From NCBI RefSeq assembly GCF_001904655.1, contig NZ_MRCC01000002.1:303759-367758 (forward strand): a DNA stretch of 64,000 nt. The letters are read 5' to 3'. Position numbers and translations under genes: made by a program. The notes below the pieces were generated by a model. It saw only the letters and a list, made by a program, of their open reading frames with translations. It ran no database searches and had not been told where the DNA came from. Positions 8,932 to 18,809 of this stretch are shown piece by piece. Position 1 is the stretch's first letter. Each line of letters starts with the position of its first letter. This stretch comes from Chroogloeocystis siderophila 5.2 s.c.1. Its GTDB lineage: Bacteria > Cyanobacteriota > Cyanobacteriia > Cyanobacteriales > Chroococcidiopsidaceae.

Positions 8932-9558
8932 TTAGTCTATATCCTCTAAAATGCGCGCCGCACTACGTACGGTGTTTGCGGTTTGTGGAAGTACGCCAAC
9001 AAGTCGTGCAAAGGCTTCATCAGGTATTTGCGATACCGTTTGAGAATCAAAATACTGCTCAAATTGTTCTAGAATCTTTTGGACGCGCTGTTGAGGCTGC
9101 GACTTTTCGGTAATTTGTTTTATCAAGCGAATCCACTGTCGCCTAATCAAATAAGCCTTTTGCCGTTCTTCATGCGTTTCTGGCGTAAGTAAGGAAAGAT
9201 TTCCTACGGGTAAAGCCCAGTCACAATCGCGATCATAAAAGCTACCCACTGCTGCACCAGGTCCTGCAAACTCCGCATGGAAACCCTTATAAAGGATTAA
9301 ACCATTACGACGACGGCTGTTTACCATCAGCACTTGCCCACTACGCAGTAGTTTGAGAATTTCTGACGCACTGTGGTCAGTACTATCGTTTCTACTATTA
9401 CACTGGTTGCGGCAGCCTGAGAAATGAATATTGCCCACAGGTAAGCAAGCTAATGCTATAGAAGGTTGGTAGCGCTGCTGATTTTCGCTATCCATCGGGT
9501 TGCCTAAATATAGGTTTCTTGTATGTTGCACGCTAACATTTATTAGGAAAGAAGACAA
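8932..9558 (-). CDS. Conserved cyanobacterial protein of unknown function
   Basis: 208 aa, no recognised domain. It has a Cys-containing N-terminal part (LACLPVG, FSGCRNQC), a central Gly-rich stretch (EFAGPGAAVGSFYDRDCDWALPVG), then a charged helical C-terminal half with HEERQKAYLIRRQWIRL. An internal ATG at 9495 (MDSENQQRY) would remove 21 residues and is an alternative start. No signal peptide or clear membrane span. It converges on hisC with 20 bp between the stops. It is probably real, given coherent composition and typical codon use, but no function can be assigned. Confidence 0.7.
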   Translation of the reverse strand: MSSFLINVSVQHTRNLYLGNPMDSENQQRYQPSIALACLPVGNIHFSGCRNQCNSRNDSTDHSASEILKLLRSGQVLMVNSRRRNGLILYKGFHAEFAGPGAAVGSFYDRDCDWALPVGNLSLLTPETHEERQKAYLIRRQWIRLIKQITEKSQPQQRVQKILEQFEQYFDSQTVSQIPDEAFARLVGVLPQTANTVRSAARILEDID

Positions 9559-9956
9559 AATATCGGCTTCCTAAAGACAAATGATTATGACTGGATGACT
9601 AAAAGCAGGCTTGATATTGATTCACTGCTTATTTTATTCTAAACAATTGTCGGCTACATCCGAGGAAAGCGGCATAATCTTAAAGTCTTAATAAAGTTTG
9701 ATCAAACTCTCGTAAATTTTCTGTAAAGCTGCGCCAGTCAAACCTGAAAAATACTTTTCTAAAATAGAATCTTACAGTAGATAGTGTCGTTCTGTTTATT
9801 AAAAATCGCAGTATTATTTTAGGCAAAAGCACAAAATTAGCTCACCAAAATGTAAGAAAATAGTGACATCAGAGATTTATTTGAGTTATGCGATCACTAA
9901 TTGAATTACGACAAAACAATTTCGCGATCAATTGCGACTGAAATAGCAATCCTTAG
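9559..9956. other. Intergenic, nothing recognised
   Basis: About 400 bp of AT-rich sequence between two leftward genes. I see no coding frame, tRNA or strong terminator. It presumably holds the promoter of the 208-aa protein. Confidence 0.5.
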
Positions 9957-10553
9957 TTAGTGAAGACCGCTAGCCGCAAGCTGTTTATGCAGCAAAATTT
10001 GGCGGGGTCGTCCGAGTAGCCAAGTACTCCAGTTAAAATCAACTTGATCTAATTGATAGCCTAACTTACAGTACAATTGACGAGCTTGATGGTTATTTTC
10101 TAATACATGTAGATACAGATCCTGATATTCCCACGCTAGCGCGATTTGTTCGCATTTTAATAGCATCTTTTGTGCTACACCACGACGGCGATAATGACGA
10201 CGAACCGCCAAGTTGGAGATGTAAGGAAACCGCTGGTTCGTAAAAGGATTTTTTGACCGCAGTGACAATTCGACAATTCCGGCTAGGCGATCGCTTTTGG
10301 CGTTACAATCGGCAGCGACTAAACAAATATGATGTCGCGTTGTTGTGCGTAATCGATTACGGAGATCTTCGTAGATTCCTAGCTTCAAGAAAGGATAAGC
10401 CCAGCCGAGAACACCTTCTTGCGAGTGAAAGCTATCGGCTAGAATGTCAGTCAAACCTGGTACGTCTTCAATTTGCGCCGCACGAATTTCAAATCGGCAA
10501 TTTTGGTCAGAAGTAAAGTTGGCTGGTAACTGCAAGTTAGTTGAAATTGTCAA
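9957..10553 (-). CDS. GNAT family N-acetyltransferase
   Basis: 198-aa acetyltransferase of the GCN5-related superfamily. Motif A is visible as NLAVRRHYRRRGVAQKML, supplying the R/Q-x-x-G-x-G/A pyrophosphate loop for acetyl-CoA. It is followed by LYLHVLENNHQARQLYCKLGY (motif B), typical of RimI-like members. The N-terminal residues before FEIRAAQIEDVPGLT are probably disordered. The substrate cannot be predicted. Confidence 0.86.
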   Translation of the reverse strand: MTISTNLQLPANFTSDQNCRFEIRAAQIEDVPGLTDILADSFHSQEGVLGWAYPFLKLGIYEDLRNRLRTTTRHHICLVAADCNAKSDRLAGIVELSLRSKNPFTNQRFPYISNLAVRRHYRRRGVAQKMLLKCEQIALAWEYQDLYLHVLENNHQARQLYCKLGYQLDQVDFNWSTWLLGRPRQILLHKQLAASGLH

Positions 10554-10607
10554 AAATCACAGCAAAACGCTATCGCTCATTATCGTAATCGATGCATGGG
10601 GCTAACG

Positions 10608-10793
10608 TCAGGGTTGGTAATGCGTATAAGGTGTAATACGGATAACTGCCACGGGTGGTGACTCAAGTTGACTTGCGGGCGCAGGTAACATTTCACCGCG
10701 AAAGTCGAGTATTTGGACAATGACAAGATAGGCGATCGCTAAAATTAGAGAAATTGCACCTGCGATCATCGCAATGATTTTTGAGCGGTTCAT
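10608..10793 (-). CDS. Small single-span membrane protein
   Basis: 61 aa: a short basic N-terminus (MNRSK), one hydrophobic segment at about residues 6-28 (IIAMIAGAISLILAIAYLVIVQ), then a Pro-rich tail. No known domain. The start is near the beginning of a clear hydrophobic helix, which argues for a real gene. The function is unknown. Confidence 0.6.
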   Translation of the reverse strand: MNRSKIIAMIAGAISLILAIAYLVIVQILDFRGEMLPAPASQLESPPVAVIRITPYTHYQP

Positions 10794-10873
10794 GGGCTGT
10801 AATTATAGTAGGGTTAGAGGGGCAAGGCAGTGCCTTGCTTGATCAGATGTGGCACAATTTGAAATCAGTCATC

Positions 10874-11920
10874 TCAATAGCGAATTCGCGGGTCAATATA
10901 AGCATTCAAAATATCGATCGCAATACTCGCAATCACTACCAAAACGGCAAAAAACACGAGTATACCTTGCACTGTTGGGTAATCGCGCAGCGAAATCGCG
11001 TCATAAAGTCGATTTGCAAGTCCAGGCCAAGAAAATGTTACCTCAGTTAAAATTGCCCCGCCAAGTAACGATGCAAACGTTAGTCCCAAAATTGTAATCA
11101 CGGGAATCATCGCATTTTTCAGCGCATGGGCGACTAAAATCCGCCGTTCTGGAATTCCTCTAGCGCGGGCGGCTTCTACATAATCTGCACGCAGCGTTTG
11201 CTTGAGATTGACGCGCACGATTCGCTCAAAAATACCGCTTAAGAGTAAACCTAGTGTCAAACTCGGCAAGAAAAGATGATACAGCGCGGTGCAGAAACTT
11301 GTTAAATCTCCCGCAAGCAGGCTATCAATGGTATATAACCCTGTAGGACCTGGGGGCGGAAACAAAGACGCCGGAAAGCGATCACCAATGGGGAACCAGC
11401 CTAGCTGTACTGCAAAGAGTAATTGCATCAGCATTCCCATCCAAAACATGGGTAGTGCATAGGTAATAATGCCAAACAAGCGTCCTCCAACATCAAGCCA
11501 AGAGTTAGGACGCGACGCCGCTAGCATCCCTACTGTAATGCCAATCAACAGCGCGATCGCCATACTACATACTGCAAGTTCTGCTGTCGCGGGAAAATGT
11601 CTTCCAATCGTATCCCAGACAGCTTCGCCTTGACTCGTTAGCGAAGAACCCAAATCAAAGCGAAGTAAACTGCCAAGATAGCGCAAATACTGCACCCACA
11701 ATGGATCGGCTAATCCTAAGCGCTGGCGATATTCTTCCTTCACACTCTCTGGGGCGCGACTTCCTAGCACTGCATCTACAGGATCGCCAATCGTTGATTG
11801 TAGTAACCAGGGAAGTACTCGCAGTAGAAAAAACACCACTGTCACAATCGTCCAGATCATCAGTGGTGCAAGCAGCAACCGCGCCAGAATGTAATACTGA
11901 AGTGCTTTAATGCGAGACAT
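10874..11920 (-). CDS. Peptide ABC transporter permease (DppB/OppB family)
   Basis: 348-aa inner-membrane permease. The N-terminal span is followed by the family-typical FFLLRVLPGDP-like segment, here broken by a short insertion before GDPVDAVLGSRAPESV, then LADPLWVQYLRYLGSLLRFDLGSSL. The EAA loop YVEAARARGIPERRILVAHALKNAMIPVI is clear. It lies 63 bp downstream of the binding-lipoprotein gene on the same strand and is probably cotranscribed. The DppC-type partner is probably the gene at the left end of the window. Confidence 0.92.
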   Translation of the reverse strand: MSRIKALQYYILARLLLAPLMIWTIVTVVFFLLRVLPWLLQSTIGDPVDAVLGSRAPESVKEEYRQRLGLADPLWVQYLRYLGSLLRFDLGSSLTSQGEAVWDTIGRHFPATAELAVCSMAIALLIGITVGMLAASRPNSWLDVGGRLFGIITYALPMFWMGMLMQLLFAVQLGWFPIGDRFPASLFPPPGPTGLYTIDSLLAGDLTSFCTALYHLFLPSLTLGLLLSGIFERIVRVNLKQTLRADYVEAARARGIPERRILVAHALKNAMIPVITILGLTFASLLGGAILTEVTFSWPGLANRLYDAISLRDYPTVQGILVFFAVLVVIASIAIDILNAYIDPRIRY

Positions 11921-11926
11921 GAGAAA

Positions 11927-11948
11927 GGGGTGAGGGGTGAGGGGTGAG
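11927..11948. repeat. Short tandem repeat between lipoprotein and permease genes
   Basis: Three GGGGTGA heptamers in tandem in the 63-bp gap inside the peptide transporter operon. This is the cyanobacterial STRR-type heptamer class found elsewhere in this window. Confidence 0.7.
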
Positions 11949-11983
11949 TTATAATTTTTTTAATTCAAAATTCAAAACTAACT

Positions 11984-13639
11984 CTAACTACTAGCTCTTT
12001 TGGCAATATCCCATAAAGGAAGTTTGAGGATTGGGTCTACTTGTAAGCCTTGAATTGTTTGTTGACCGAAAGCATAATCCTTGTTTTGGACTAAAGGAAT
12101 TGCGGGGACATCTTGGGCGATTAAGTCTTGAATTTGAGCGAAGAGTGCGGCGCGGGTTTGGGGATTTTGTTCTTGGCGTTGTTGTTCGATCAGTTGATTC
12201 ATGCGATCACTGTAATAAAATAACCCTTGGCTTTGACTTGCGCCTTGCTCGCATCCAGCAGTTGCATTACCTTGCGTACAACTCAAAAACGGGTGAATGT
12301 AGTTATCCGCATCGCCAAAGTCAGGATACCAGTCGAGTAAAACGGCTTGATAGACTCCCTTCGAGATATTGGCGAAAAATGTTGCTCCTTCTTCAGCTTT
12401 CGTTTGAATTTGTACAGCACCATCAAGTCGCTGCGAACCATATTCTTGTAGCGTACTCGCTACTTGTTCGCGGGTTAGCGAATAGGCTGGATACGCAATT
12501 TCTATAGTTAACGGATTCGCACTTGTGTAACCTGCTTGGGCTAATAAGGCTTTTGCCTGTTCGACGTTTCCATCGCCATAAGTTGTTTGAAAAACTGGCT
12601 TGTAGCTATCGAATGTATTAGGAATCATGCTGTACAGCGGTTCAGCTTGCTGTTGATAAACGCGCTGTGTAATTAGTGGACGGTCAATCATTGCCGCGAT
12701 CGCGCGTCGCACTACCGGATTATCTAATGGTTGCTGCTTGATATTTAAACCTAAATGTGTAACAACGTTGCTTTTTTCTTCCAGTGCCTGCCAACCATTA
12801 GACTGCGCTTGCTGTTTCAAACTCTGCACTTGTTCTGGGTCAAAGGTTTGATACGCGATATCGACTTGACCTGTGCGGAAAGAATTAAATAAGTTGGCAG
12901 AACTCGATAAAATCTGAAAGTCAATGCCTTGATTTGCTGGTTTTTCGCCCCAGTATTTATCAAACACATCCATCCGAATCAAATTCGGCGTGAACTGCAC
13001 TAACTGATAGGGACCTGTTCCCACAAATTCTCGCGGCTTGAATTGTCCTGTGCCAATTTCATACGCTTGCGGCGACACAGCACACAATCCCGAAAACGCG
13101 AGTAACGAAGGAAATGCCGCAAAAGCATTTTTGAGCCGAATTGTCAGTTCGTATTCTCCTGACGCTTGCACCGAATCGACAACATCCGATAACAAAGATG
13201 CGGGTTTCCCGCCGTTTTGAATAAAACGATTGAGCGAAAACGCCATTGCTTCGGCATTAAAGGCAGTACCATCATGGAACACAACTCCTTGACGTACAGG
13301 AATTGTGTACGTTAACCCGTCTGCACTCACTTGCGGTAAAGCTGTTGCGAGTTGAGGCACTAATTCACCTGTACCAACCGCGTATGTGTACAGGCGATCG
13401 CTCAAGCTCGTCATAATATTAGAACCCGCAAGTTCATAATTATCTGCGGGATCGAGCGTACGCGGTCTTAGCGTTGTACCGACAACCAAGCGCATACTAT
13501 TCGCACTTGTTGGACTGACACTTGATGTTGTGCCTGGTGGGCGATCATTGCAACTCACAACCAGAAGGCAACACAACAGCGACAAGCCGATAAATTTTCC
13601 CAGCGACCACAAGCGCCTGCGAGATACCAACCAATTCAT
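11984..13639 (-). CDS. Peptide ABC transporter substrate-binding lipoprotein
   Basis: 551-aa family 5 extracellular solute-binding protein (DppA/OppA type). A lipoprotein signal ends in LVVSC (lipobox) near residue 30, so the protein is predicted to be anchored outside the inner membrane. Next come a Ser/Thr linker and the conserved beginning LVVGTTLRPRTLDPADNYE, and later YTIPVRQGVVFHDGTAFNAEAMAFSLNR cut into the usual family blocks. First gene of a two-gene operon with the DppB-type permease. Peptide, opine or nickel ligands are all possible. Confidence 0.92.
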   Translation of the reverse strand: MNWLVSRRRLWSLGKFIGLSLLCCLLVVSCNDRPPGTTSSVSPTSANSMRLVVGTTLRPRTLDPADNYELAGSNIMTSLSDRLYTYAVGTGELVPQLATALPQVSADGLTYTIPVRQGVVFHDGTAFNAEAMAFSLNRFIQNGGKPASLLSDVVDSVQASGEYELTIRLKNAFAAFPSLLAFSGLCAVSPQAYEIGTGQFKPREFVGTGPYQLVQFTPNLIRMDVFDKYWGEKPANQGIDFQILSSSANLFNSFRTGQVDIAYQTFDPEQVQSLKQQAQSNGWQALEEKSNVVTHLGLNIKQQPLDNPVVRRAIAAMIDRPLITQRVYQQQAEPLYSMIPNTFDSYKPVFQTTYGDGNVEQAKALLAQAGYTSANPLTIEIAYPAYSLTREQVASTLQEYGSQRLDGAVQIQTKAEEGATFFANISKGVYQAVLLDWYPDFGDADNYIHPFLSCTQGNATAGCEQGASQSQGLFYYSDRMNQLIEQQRQEQNPQTRAALFAQIQDLIAQDVPAIPLVQNKDYAFGQQTIQGLQVDPILKLPLWDIAKRASS

Positions 13640-13725
13640 AACATTCGACTATCCTAGCGCAACCATTAGCTATGAGTCGCAAGCTGTCACTTGGTTCCCC
13701 AATCGGATAAGCTAACGGCTAGTAA

Positions 13726-14742
13726 CTAAATTGAATAGTATAGCGGAAATGATTTGGCATCTTTGGGTTTGACATAAACTTTTTCTTGCGGTTGCAGTTG
13801 TAATTCGTCAAAGCGATCGCGGCTAAGATGCGCTGTCACCACCTGTCCATCATCCAACGTTAATTCAGCTTGAATCTCCCAACCTAAGTGAATAATTCGG
13901 CTAACGCGTGCTGATACTGTCGTACCATTTTTCTCGCGTTGTACAATCACATCCTGCGGACGTAAAAACATCTCTGGATGCGTTGACTCAAACCCGTTAC
14001 CTTGGAAAATATTTGATGTACTCGGTAGCACATTCACAGGACCAATAAAGCTCATCACAAACGCCGTTGCTGGATGGTCATAAATTTCTGCTGGCGAACC
14101 AATTTGTTCGACGCGACCTTTGTTCATCACGACGATTTCATCTGAAACTTCCATTGCTTCTTCTTGGTCATGCGTTACAAATACCGTTGTTACATGGACT
14201 TCATCATGCAGTTTGCGCAACCAAGCGCGTAAATCTTTACGAACTTTGGCATCGAGTGCGCCGAAGGGTTCGTCAAGCAGGAGTACTTGCGGTTGTACTG
14301 CTAACGCCCTTGCTAAAGCAACGCGCTGGCGTTGACCGCCGGATAGTTGTGAAGGATAGCGATTTCCCAAGGCACTCAGTTGCACCAATTCGAGGAGTTC
14401 GTCTACTCGCGCTTTAATTTTTGCTTTCGGTGTTTTACGAATTTCTAGGGCAAACGCAATGTTTTGCCGCACACTCATGTGCTTGAAGAGTGCATAGTGC
14501 TGAAACACAAATCCAATATTGCGTTCTTGCACGCTTTGATAAGTCGCATCTTTACCTGTAAGCCAAATTTTGCCACTATCAGGTAACTCTAAACCTGCAA
14601 TCAACCGTAATAACGTAGACTTACCTGAACCCGATGGTCCGAGTAAGGCTACCAGCGAACCTGACTTGATTTCTAAACTTACATCGTCAACGGCCTGAAA
14701 ACTGCCAAACTGCTTTGATACGTTTTCAACTACAATACCCAC
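13726..14742 (-). CDS. cysA: Sulfate/thiosulfate-type ABC transporter ATP-binding protein (CysA-like)
   Basis: 338-aa ABC ATPase. Walker [11 protein letters not shown]-loop region [14 protein letters not shown], signature [15 protein letters not shown], Walker [13 protein letters not shown] and the switch His in [16 protein letters not shown] are all present. A C-terminal TOBE-like regulatory domain starts near residue 235 ([18 protein letters not shown]). The short N-terminus [15 protein letters not shown] is CysA-like. No cysP/T/W genes are adjacent, so it is an orphan here. Molybdate, iron or polyol ATPases share the architecture, so substrate assignment is moderate. Confidence 0.82.
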   Translation of the reverse strand: MGIVVENVSKQFGSFQAVDDVSLEIKSGSLVALLGPSGSGKSTLLRLIAGLELPDSGKIWLTGKDATYQSVQERNIGFVFQHYALFKHMSVRQNIAFALEIRKTPKAKIKARVDELLELVQLSALGNRYPSQLSGGQRQRVALARALAVQPQVLLLDEPFGALDAKVRKDLRAWLRKLHDEVHVTTVFVTHDQEEAMEVSDEIVVMNKGRVEQIGSPAEIYDHPATAFVMSFIGPVNVLPSTSNIFQGNGFESTHPEMFLRPQDVIVQREKNGTTVSARVSRIIHLGWEIQAELTLDDGQVVTAHLSRDRFDELQLQPQEKVYVKPKDAKSFPLYYSI

Positions 14743-15163
14743 GGTGAGCTACCTCTGGAGGAAATATATGGTGATGATGCAATAATCTGAGAAACTTCTA
14801 CTTAATGTCTATCAGGCTAAATTCAGCGTTTAAACTGAAACTATAATCTCCGGTTTTTTGATGGGGTTACTGTAGTTTTATATCATATAAAGCTTTACTT
14901 ATTGCGTTTTGTATCTTCACAAGATCTTAGTCTTAGTGTAAAGATTTCATGTTGATCAATATTTTTGTTATCTAAGCTACAGATGTATAGATGATTAGAA
15001 GGTAGGGTGTTTCGCGTCCCTGAACCGTCCCTGAACCCTGTATATAAGTATCAAAATATTAAGGTCTGTTGCATTTCAGTCACATCTTCATAGGAAGTCA
15101 CTGAGCAAGCTAAAAGTCCGTGATACGATGCTTTTCTAGCTCTTGAAGATTGGGAGAAGACCT
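14743..15163. other. Divergent intergenic region upstream of chlP
   Basis: About 420 bp between divergent cysA and chlP, so it should carry both promoters. It contains a tandem GTCCCTGAACC repeat at 15016-15040. No open frame or RNA gene is recognised. Confidence 0.5.
15016..15040. repeat. Tandem GTCCCTGAACC repeat
   Basis: Two copies of GTCCCTGAACC and a partial third, related to the GACCTCTGACCCC repeats elsewhere in the window. Confidence 0.6.
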
Positions 15164-16384
15164 TTGACACTACGGGTTGCTGTTGTAGGCTCAGGTCCAG
15201 CTGGTTCTTCAGCCGCCGAAACCTTGGCAAAAGCTGGAATTGAAACATATTTGTTTGAACGCAAGCTAGACAACGCCAAACCATGTGGCGGAGCAATTCC
15301 GCTGTGTATGGTGAGTGAATTCGATCTACCGCCGCAGATTATTGACCGTCAGGTGCGGAAGATGAAGATGATTTCCCCCTCAAATCGCGAGGTGGATATC
15401 AATCTAGTCAATGAAGATGAATATATAGGAATGTGCCGTCGCGAAGTTCTCGATGGCTTTTTACGCAATCGCGCTGCCAAACTCGGCGCAAAGTTAATTA
15501 ATGCTACAGTTCATAAACTCGATATTCCGCAAAATAATACAGATTTCTATACAATTCACTACGTAGACCACTCAGAAGGTGGCGCACAAGGAATTGCCAA
15601 ATCCTTGAAAGTGGATGCAATTATTGGTGCTGATGGGGCAAACTCCCGTATTGCTAAGGAAATTGATGCTGGAGATTATAACTACGCGATCGCTTTTCAA
15701 GAGCGGATTCGCTTACCTGAAGCCCAAATGGCGTACTACAACGACCTTGCCGAGATGTACGTCGGTAACGATGTCTCTACTGACTTCTACGCTTGGGTGT
15801 TCCCGAAATACGACCACGTTGCTGTCGGTACAGGCACAATGCAGGTGAATAAAGCCAGCATCAAACAGTTGCAAGCTGGGATTCGGGCGCGGGCGGCGCG
15901 AAAACTTGTCGGTGGTCAAATCATTAAAGTCGAAGCGCATCCAATTCCCGAACATCCTCGTCCTCGGCGTGTTGTTGGTCGCGTAGCGCTTGTCGGTGAT
16001 GCAGCAGGTTATGTCACAAAGTCTTCCGGTGAAGGGATTTACTTTGCGGCGAAATCAGGTCGGATGTGCGCTGAAACTCTTGTTGAGGTATCTCAAGGTG
16101 GAACTCGCATTCCTACCGAAAACGAATTGAAAATTTATCTACGACGTTGGGATAAAAAATATGGCATGACCTATAAAGTATTGGATCTGCTGCAAACTGT
16201 CTTCTACCGCAGCGATGCAACACGCGAAGCTTTTGTTGAGATGTGTGCAGACTTGGATGTGCAGCGCCTCACGTTCGATAGCTACCTTTACAAAACGGTA
16301 GTTCCAGCGAACCCAATTACTCAAATGAAAATCACAGCCAAAACCATCGGTAGCCTAATTCGCGGTAACGCCCTTGCTCCTTAA
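15164..16384 (+). CDS. chlP: Geranylgeranyl diphosphate/chlorophyllide reductase ChlP
   Basis: FAD-dependent reductase that saturates three double bonds of geranylgeranyl (diphosphate or chlorophyll-bound) to phytyl, for chlorophyll and tocopherol synthesis at the thylakoid. N-terminal dinucleotide fold VAVVGSGPAGSSAAETLA, then KPCGGAIPLC, and the second FAD motif GRVALVGDAAGYVTKSSGEGI. I take the TTG at 15164 (MTLRVAVVG): it gives 406 aa, the family length, with GGGAGAAG 5-8 nt upstream. Another TTG at 15143 would add 7 residues. Monocistronic, with a hairpin downstream. Confidence 0.93.
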   Translation: MTLRVAVVGSGPAGSSAAETLAKAGIETYLFERKLDNAKPCGGAIPLCMVSEFDLPPQIIDRQVRKMKMISPSNREVDINLVNEDEYIGMCRREVLDGFLRNRAAKLGAKLINATVHKLDIPQNNTDFYTIHYVDHSEGGAQGIAKSLKVDAIIGADGANSRIAKEIDAGDYNYAIAFQERIRLPEAQMAYYNDLAEMYVGNDVSTDFYAWVFPKYDHVAVGTGTMQVNKASIKQLQAGIRARAARKLVGGQIIKVEAHPIPEHPRPRRVVGRVALVGDAAGYVTKSSGEGIYFAAKSGRMCAETLVEVSQGGTRIPTENELKIYLRRWDKKYGMTYKVLDLLQTVFYRSDATREAFVEMCADLDVQRLTFDSYLYKTVVPANPITQMKITAKTIGSLIRGNALAP

Positions 16385-16405
16385 GTAATTGTTGTTCTCG
16401 ATAGG

Positions 16406-16443
16406 GCGATCGCGTAGGCTCAGGTCTGGCGATCGCTTTATTT
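16406..16443 (+). terminator. HIP1-based hairpin after chlP
   Basis: Two GCGATCGC octamers separated by 15 nt can pair, and TTTATTTGC follows. It lies 21 nt after the chlP stop. Each octamer is itself palindromic, so it may simply be two HIP1 sites. Confidence 0.5.
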
Positions 16444-16677
16444 GCTATTCATACGTTTATGTATAGCGGTTAGTAATTGGCTGTTAGCTCTTATCTTTTA
16501 AAAAAGCTTACCAGCGCAATACATTTACTCAATTTACTTGTCCTCACCCGAATGCGTCTTGCTATAAAATCGAACTTTAACGTAGACGCACAGCATCGTG
16601 CCCTAGGCTACTACTCCAAACACAGAAAAAATAGATAATTACGAATATAGATACACCGGCTTGATTAAGTTAATTTT

Positions 16678-17448
16678 TTAGTTAGGCGCTTTTTCGGGAA
16701 GGACTGCACTTGTCGGTATCCCACTATTATTGTCACTACTTTGTTCTTCACTTGGAAGTTCTAAACAATAACCTGCACCATACACTGTTTTGATATAACG
16801 GGGATGGCGGGGATCTGGTTCTAATTTGGTACGTAAGTGGCGAATGTGTACGCGAATCGTTTCAATGTCGTCATCAGGGTCATAGCCCCATACTTCTTTG
16901 AGAATATCGCTAGGGGAGACTGTTTGGCCGTGACGTTGCAACAAACAATGCAGTAACTCAAATTCTAGGTGAGTTAGTTTAACTGTTTGCCCAAACCAAA
17001 TTGCCTCAAATCTTTCTGGTACTAAGGTTAAAGCACCATAATTGAGAATTTCACTATGCTTGGCTGCTTGCGGAATGCGATCTGTTCGTCGCAACAACGC
17101 GCGCACGCGGGCTAGCATTTCTTCAATTTCAAACGGTTTCGTCAAATAATCATCCGCCCCAGCATTGAAACCTTCGACTTTATCTTGCGTTTGGCTCAAC
17201 GCTGTGAGCATCACCACGGGAATTTCTGCTGTCCGTTCATCGCGCCGCAACCGCTGACAAACCGTAAAGCCATCAACCCTGGGTAGCATGAGGTCAAGCA
17301 GAATGAGATCTGGCTGTATCTGGATCGCTAACGCCTGTCCCTTAATGCCATCTTCTGCTTGGCTAACATCATATCCAGCCATTTCGAGATTAACCGCAAC
17401 TAGTTCAGAGATTGCAGGGTCATCATCTATAACGAGTATCCGAGGCAT
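16678..17448 (-). CDS. rpaA: OmpR-type response regulator RpaA
   Basis: 256 aa. Receiver domain 1-120 with the acidic pocket IDDD, phospho-acceptor D52 (LLDLMLP) and conserved Lys in YLTKPF. Winged-helix DNA-binding domain about 135-235 ([38 protein letters not shown]). The receiver start [15 protein letters not shown] and the linker [18 protein letters not shown] match RpaA rather than RpaB. In cyanobacteria RpaA receives phosphate from SasA and drives circadian and dark-adaptation output. A low-complexity tail follows the DNA-binding domain. Assignment is from motif memory; confidence is good. Confidence 0.88.
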   Translation of the reverse strand: MPRILVIDDDPAISELVAVNLEMAGYDVSQAEDGIKGQALAIQIQPDLILLDLMLPRVDGFTVCQRLRRDERTAEIPVVMLTALSQTQDKVEGFNAGADDYLTKPFEIEEMLARVRALLRRTDRIPQAAKHSEILNYGALTLVPERFEAIWFGQTVKLTHLEFELLHCLLQRHGQTVSPSDILKEVWGYDPDDDIETIRVHIRHLRTKLEPDPRHPRYIKTVYGAGYCLELPSEEQSSDNNSGIPTSAVLPEKAPN

Positions 17449-17667
17449 TCTAAAAAATGTTACCGTTTATTAAAGTTAAATAAGAACCTTTGGTAGATAC
17501 AAAGATTGCTGTACTGATTATAAGGAGGATTATAAAAGTTTGCTAAAGATTATTGTGTAAAGCTTCTAACACAAAAGTGCTAATTATTAAAGTAAGGTAG
17601 TCCCTTACGCGATCGCTGGATGTGTTAAATTTGCTTGATCATTGCTGCAAGTAAAAGTTGCTAAAAA

Positions 17668-18792
17668 TTGCTAAGCTCTATTTATACTCCTCCCTGGTGG
17701 TTGAAAAATGGTCTTGCCATGACGCTGTATACAGCTTTATGGGCAAGTCGTGATTGGGAAAAGACTGTAAATGATCCTGAACCACCATATCAAGAGAAAA
17801 CCTTTGTAGGAGCGCAGGAAGTACCAATTTTTGCGTGGGTAGCTATTCCAGAAAATCCGCGTGGCACAATTATTGGCACATATGGAATTACAGGCTCTTT
17901 AGAAAATCAATGGTTTCTACGCATATTAGGACGTAAGGCATTTGCCAAAGGCTACGCAGTCGTCTTGTTTGATTGGCGCGCTCACGGTAAAACGGCTTTA
18001 TTGTCGCCAACACTGACATCCGATGGCTTGTACGAGGGAGAAGATTTTATTCAGATTGCTGCCCAAGCTAAAGCGATGGGATGTCCTGCCAAATTTTGGT
18101 TCACAGGATTTTCTTTGGGTGGACAACTGGCGCTATGGGCAATAAAAGCAGTTAATGAGAGGTCAGAGGTCAGAGGTCAGGGATCAGGGGAAATGCCGAG
18201 TGCTGGCTCTACTCAAGCAGAACAAAACCTTACGCGCCTCAGTTATAAAGACATTGGGGGTGCAGCGGTGATTTGTCCGAGTTTAGACTCGAATCGATCG
18301 CTTTCATATTTAGTTAAAGATCCCCTCGGAAAATATTTAGAACAAGCGATCGCCAAAGAACTGAAAAGACTTGCTTGGCGAATTTACGCAGCACATCCAG
18401 ACGCAATCGATCCCGCAGCAATTGAACGCGCGAATAGTATTTGGGGTTTTGACAACGAACTTGTTATCGAACGCTTGGGCTTTCCCTCAGTCGAGGCGTA
18501 TTATGAAGCCAGTAGCGGCTTAAAAATTTTACCCAGCTTGCATAAACCAACCTTAATTATTTATGCAGAGGACGATCCAATGTTCGATCCGGCGATTGTG
18601 CCTGATTTACTTTCCTCGTGCGATCGCAACCCGAACATAGACTTAATTTTAACACCGCATGGCGGTCACGTTGGTTACTACAGCAGCAAGCAATGTCAAG
18701 CACAAGCAGGCGACCCCGATCCTTGGTGGGCGTGGAATCGCGTTTTAGAATGGTGCCAGATAAGGAGTGAGGAGCGTGTGGCTAGTGGTTAG
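17668..18792 (+). CDS. Alpha/beta hydrolase (YheT-like) with a repeat-derived insertion
   Basis: 374 aa from a TTG start that gives the natural beginning MLSSIYTPPWWLKNGLAMTLYTAL. Motifs: VVLFDWRAHGK near the oxyanion region, nucleophile elbow TGFSLGGQ, acid in IIYAEDDPMFD, catalytic His in LTPHGGHVGYYS. Residues about 163-182 (NERSEVRGQGSGEMPSAG) lie just after the elbow helix and are encoded by a GGTCAGA tandem repeat, in frame. They look like a recent insertion into a surface loop. The substrate is unknown; YheT relatives act on lipid-like or aromatic esters. Confidence 0.83.
   Translation: MLSSIYTPPWWLKNGLAMTLYTALWASRDWEKTVNDPEPPYQEKTFVGAQEVPIFAWVAIPENPRGTIIGTYGITGSLENQWFLRILGRKAFAKGYAVVLFDWRAHGKTALLSPTLTSDGLYEGEDFIQIAAQAKAMGCPAKFWFTGFSLGGQLALWAIKAVNERSEVRGQGSGEMPSAGSTQAEQNLTRLSYKDIGGAAVICPSLDSNRSLSYLVKDPLGKYLEQAIAKELKRLAWRIYAAHPDAIDPAAIERANSIWGFDNELVIERLGFPSVEAYYEASSGLKILPSLHKPTLIIYAEDDPMFDPAIVPDLLSSCDRNPNIDLILTPHGGHVGYYSSKQCQAQAGDPDPWWAWNRVLEWCQIRSEERVASG
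18157..18190. repeat. GGTCAGA heptamer repeat inside a coding sequence
   Basis: Three and a half GGTCAGA-type units run through the hydrolase gene without breaking its frame. The same heptamer family is otherwise intergenic in this window. Confidence 0.85.
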
Positions 18793-18809
18793 AATGCTGT
18801 TCCTAAGTA

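Noticed and set aside
16406..16436. Frequent GCGATCGC palindromes taken as operators
   Set aside because: This is the HIP1 octamer, abundant throughout cyanobacterial genomes and the window; not specific regulation.
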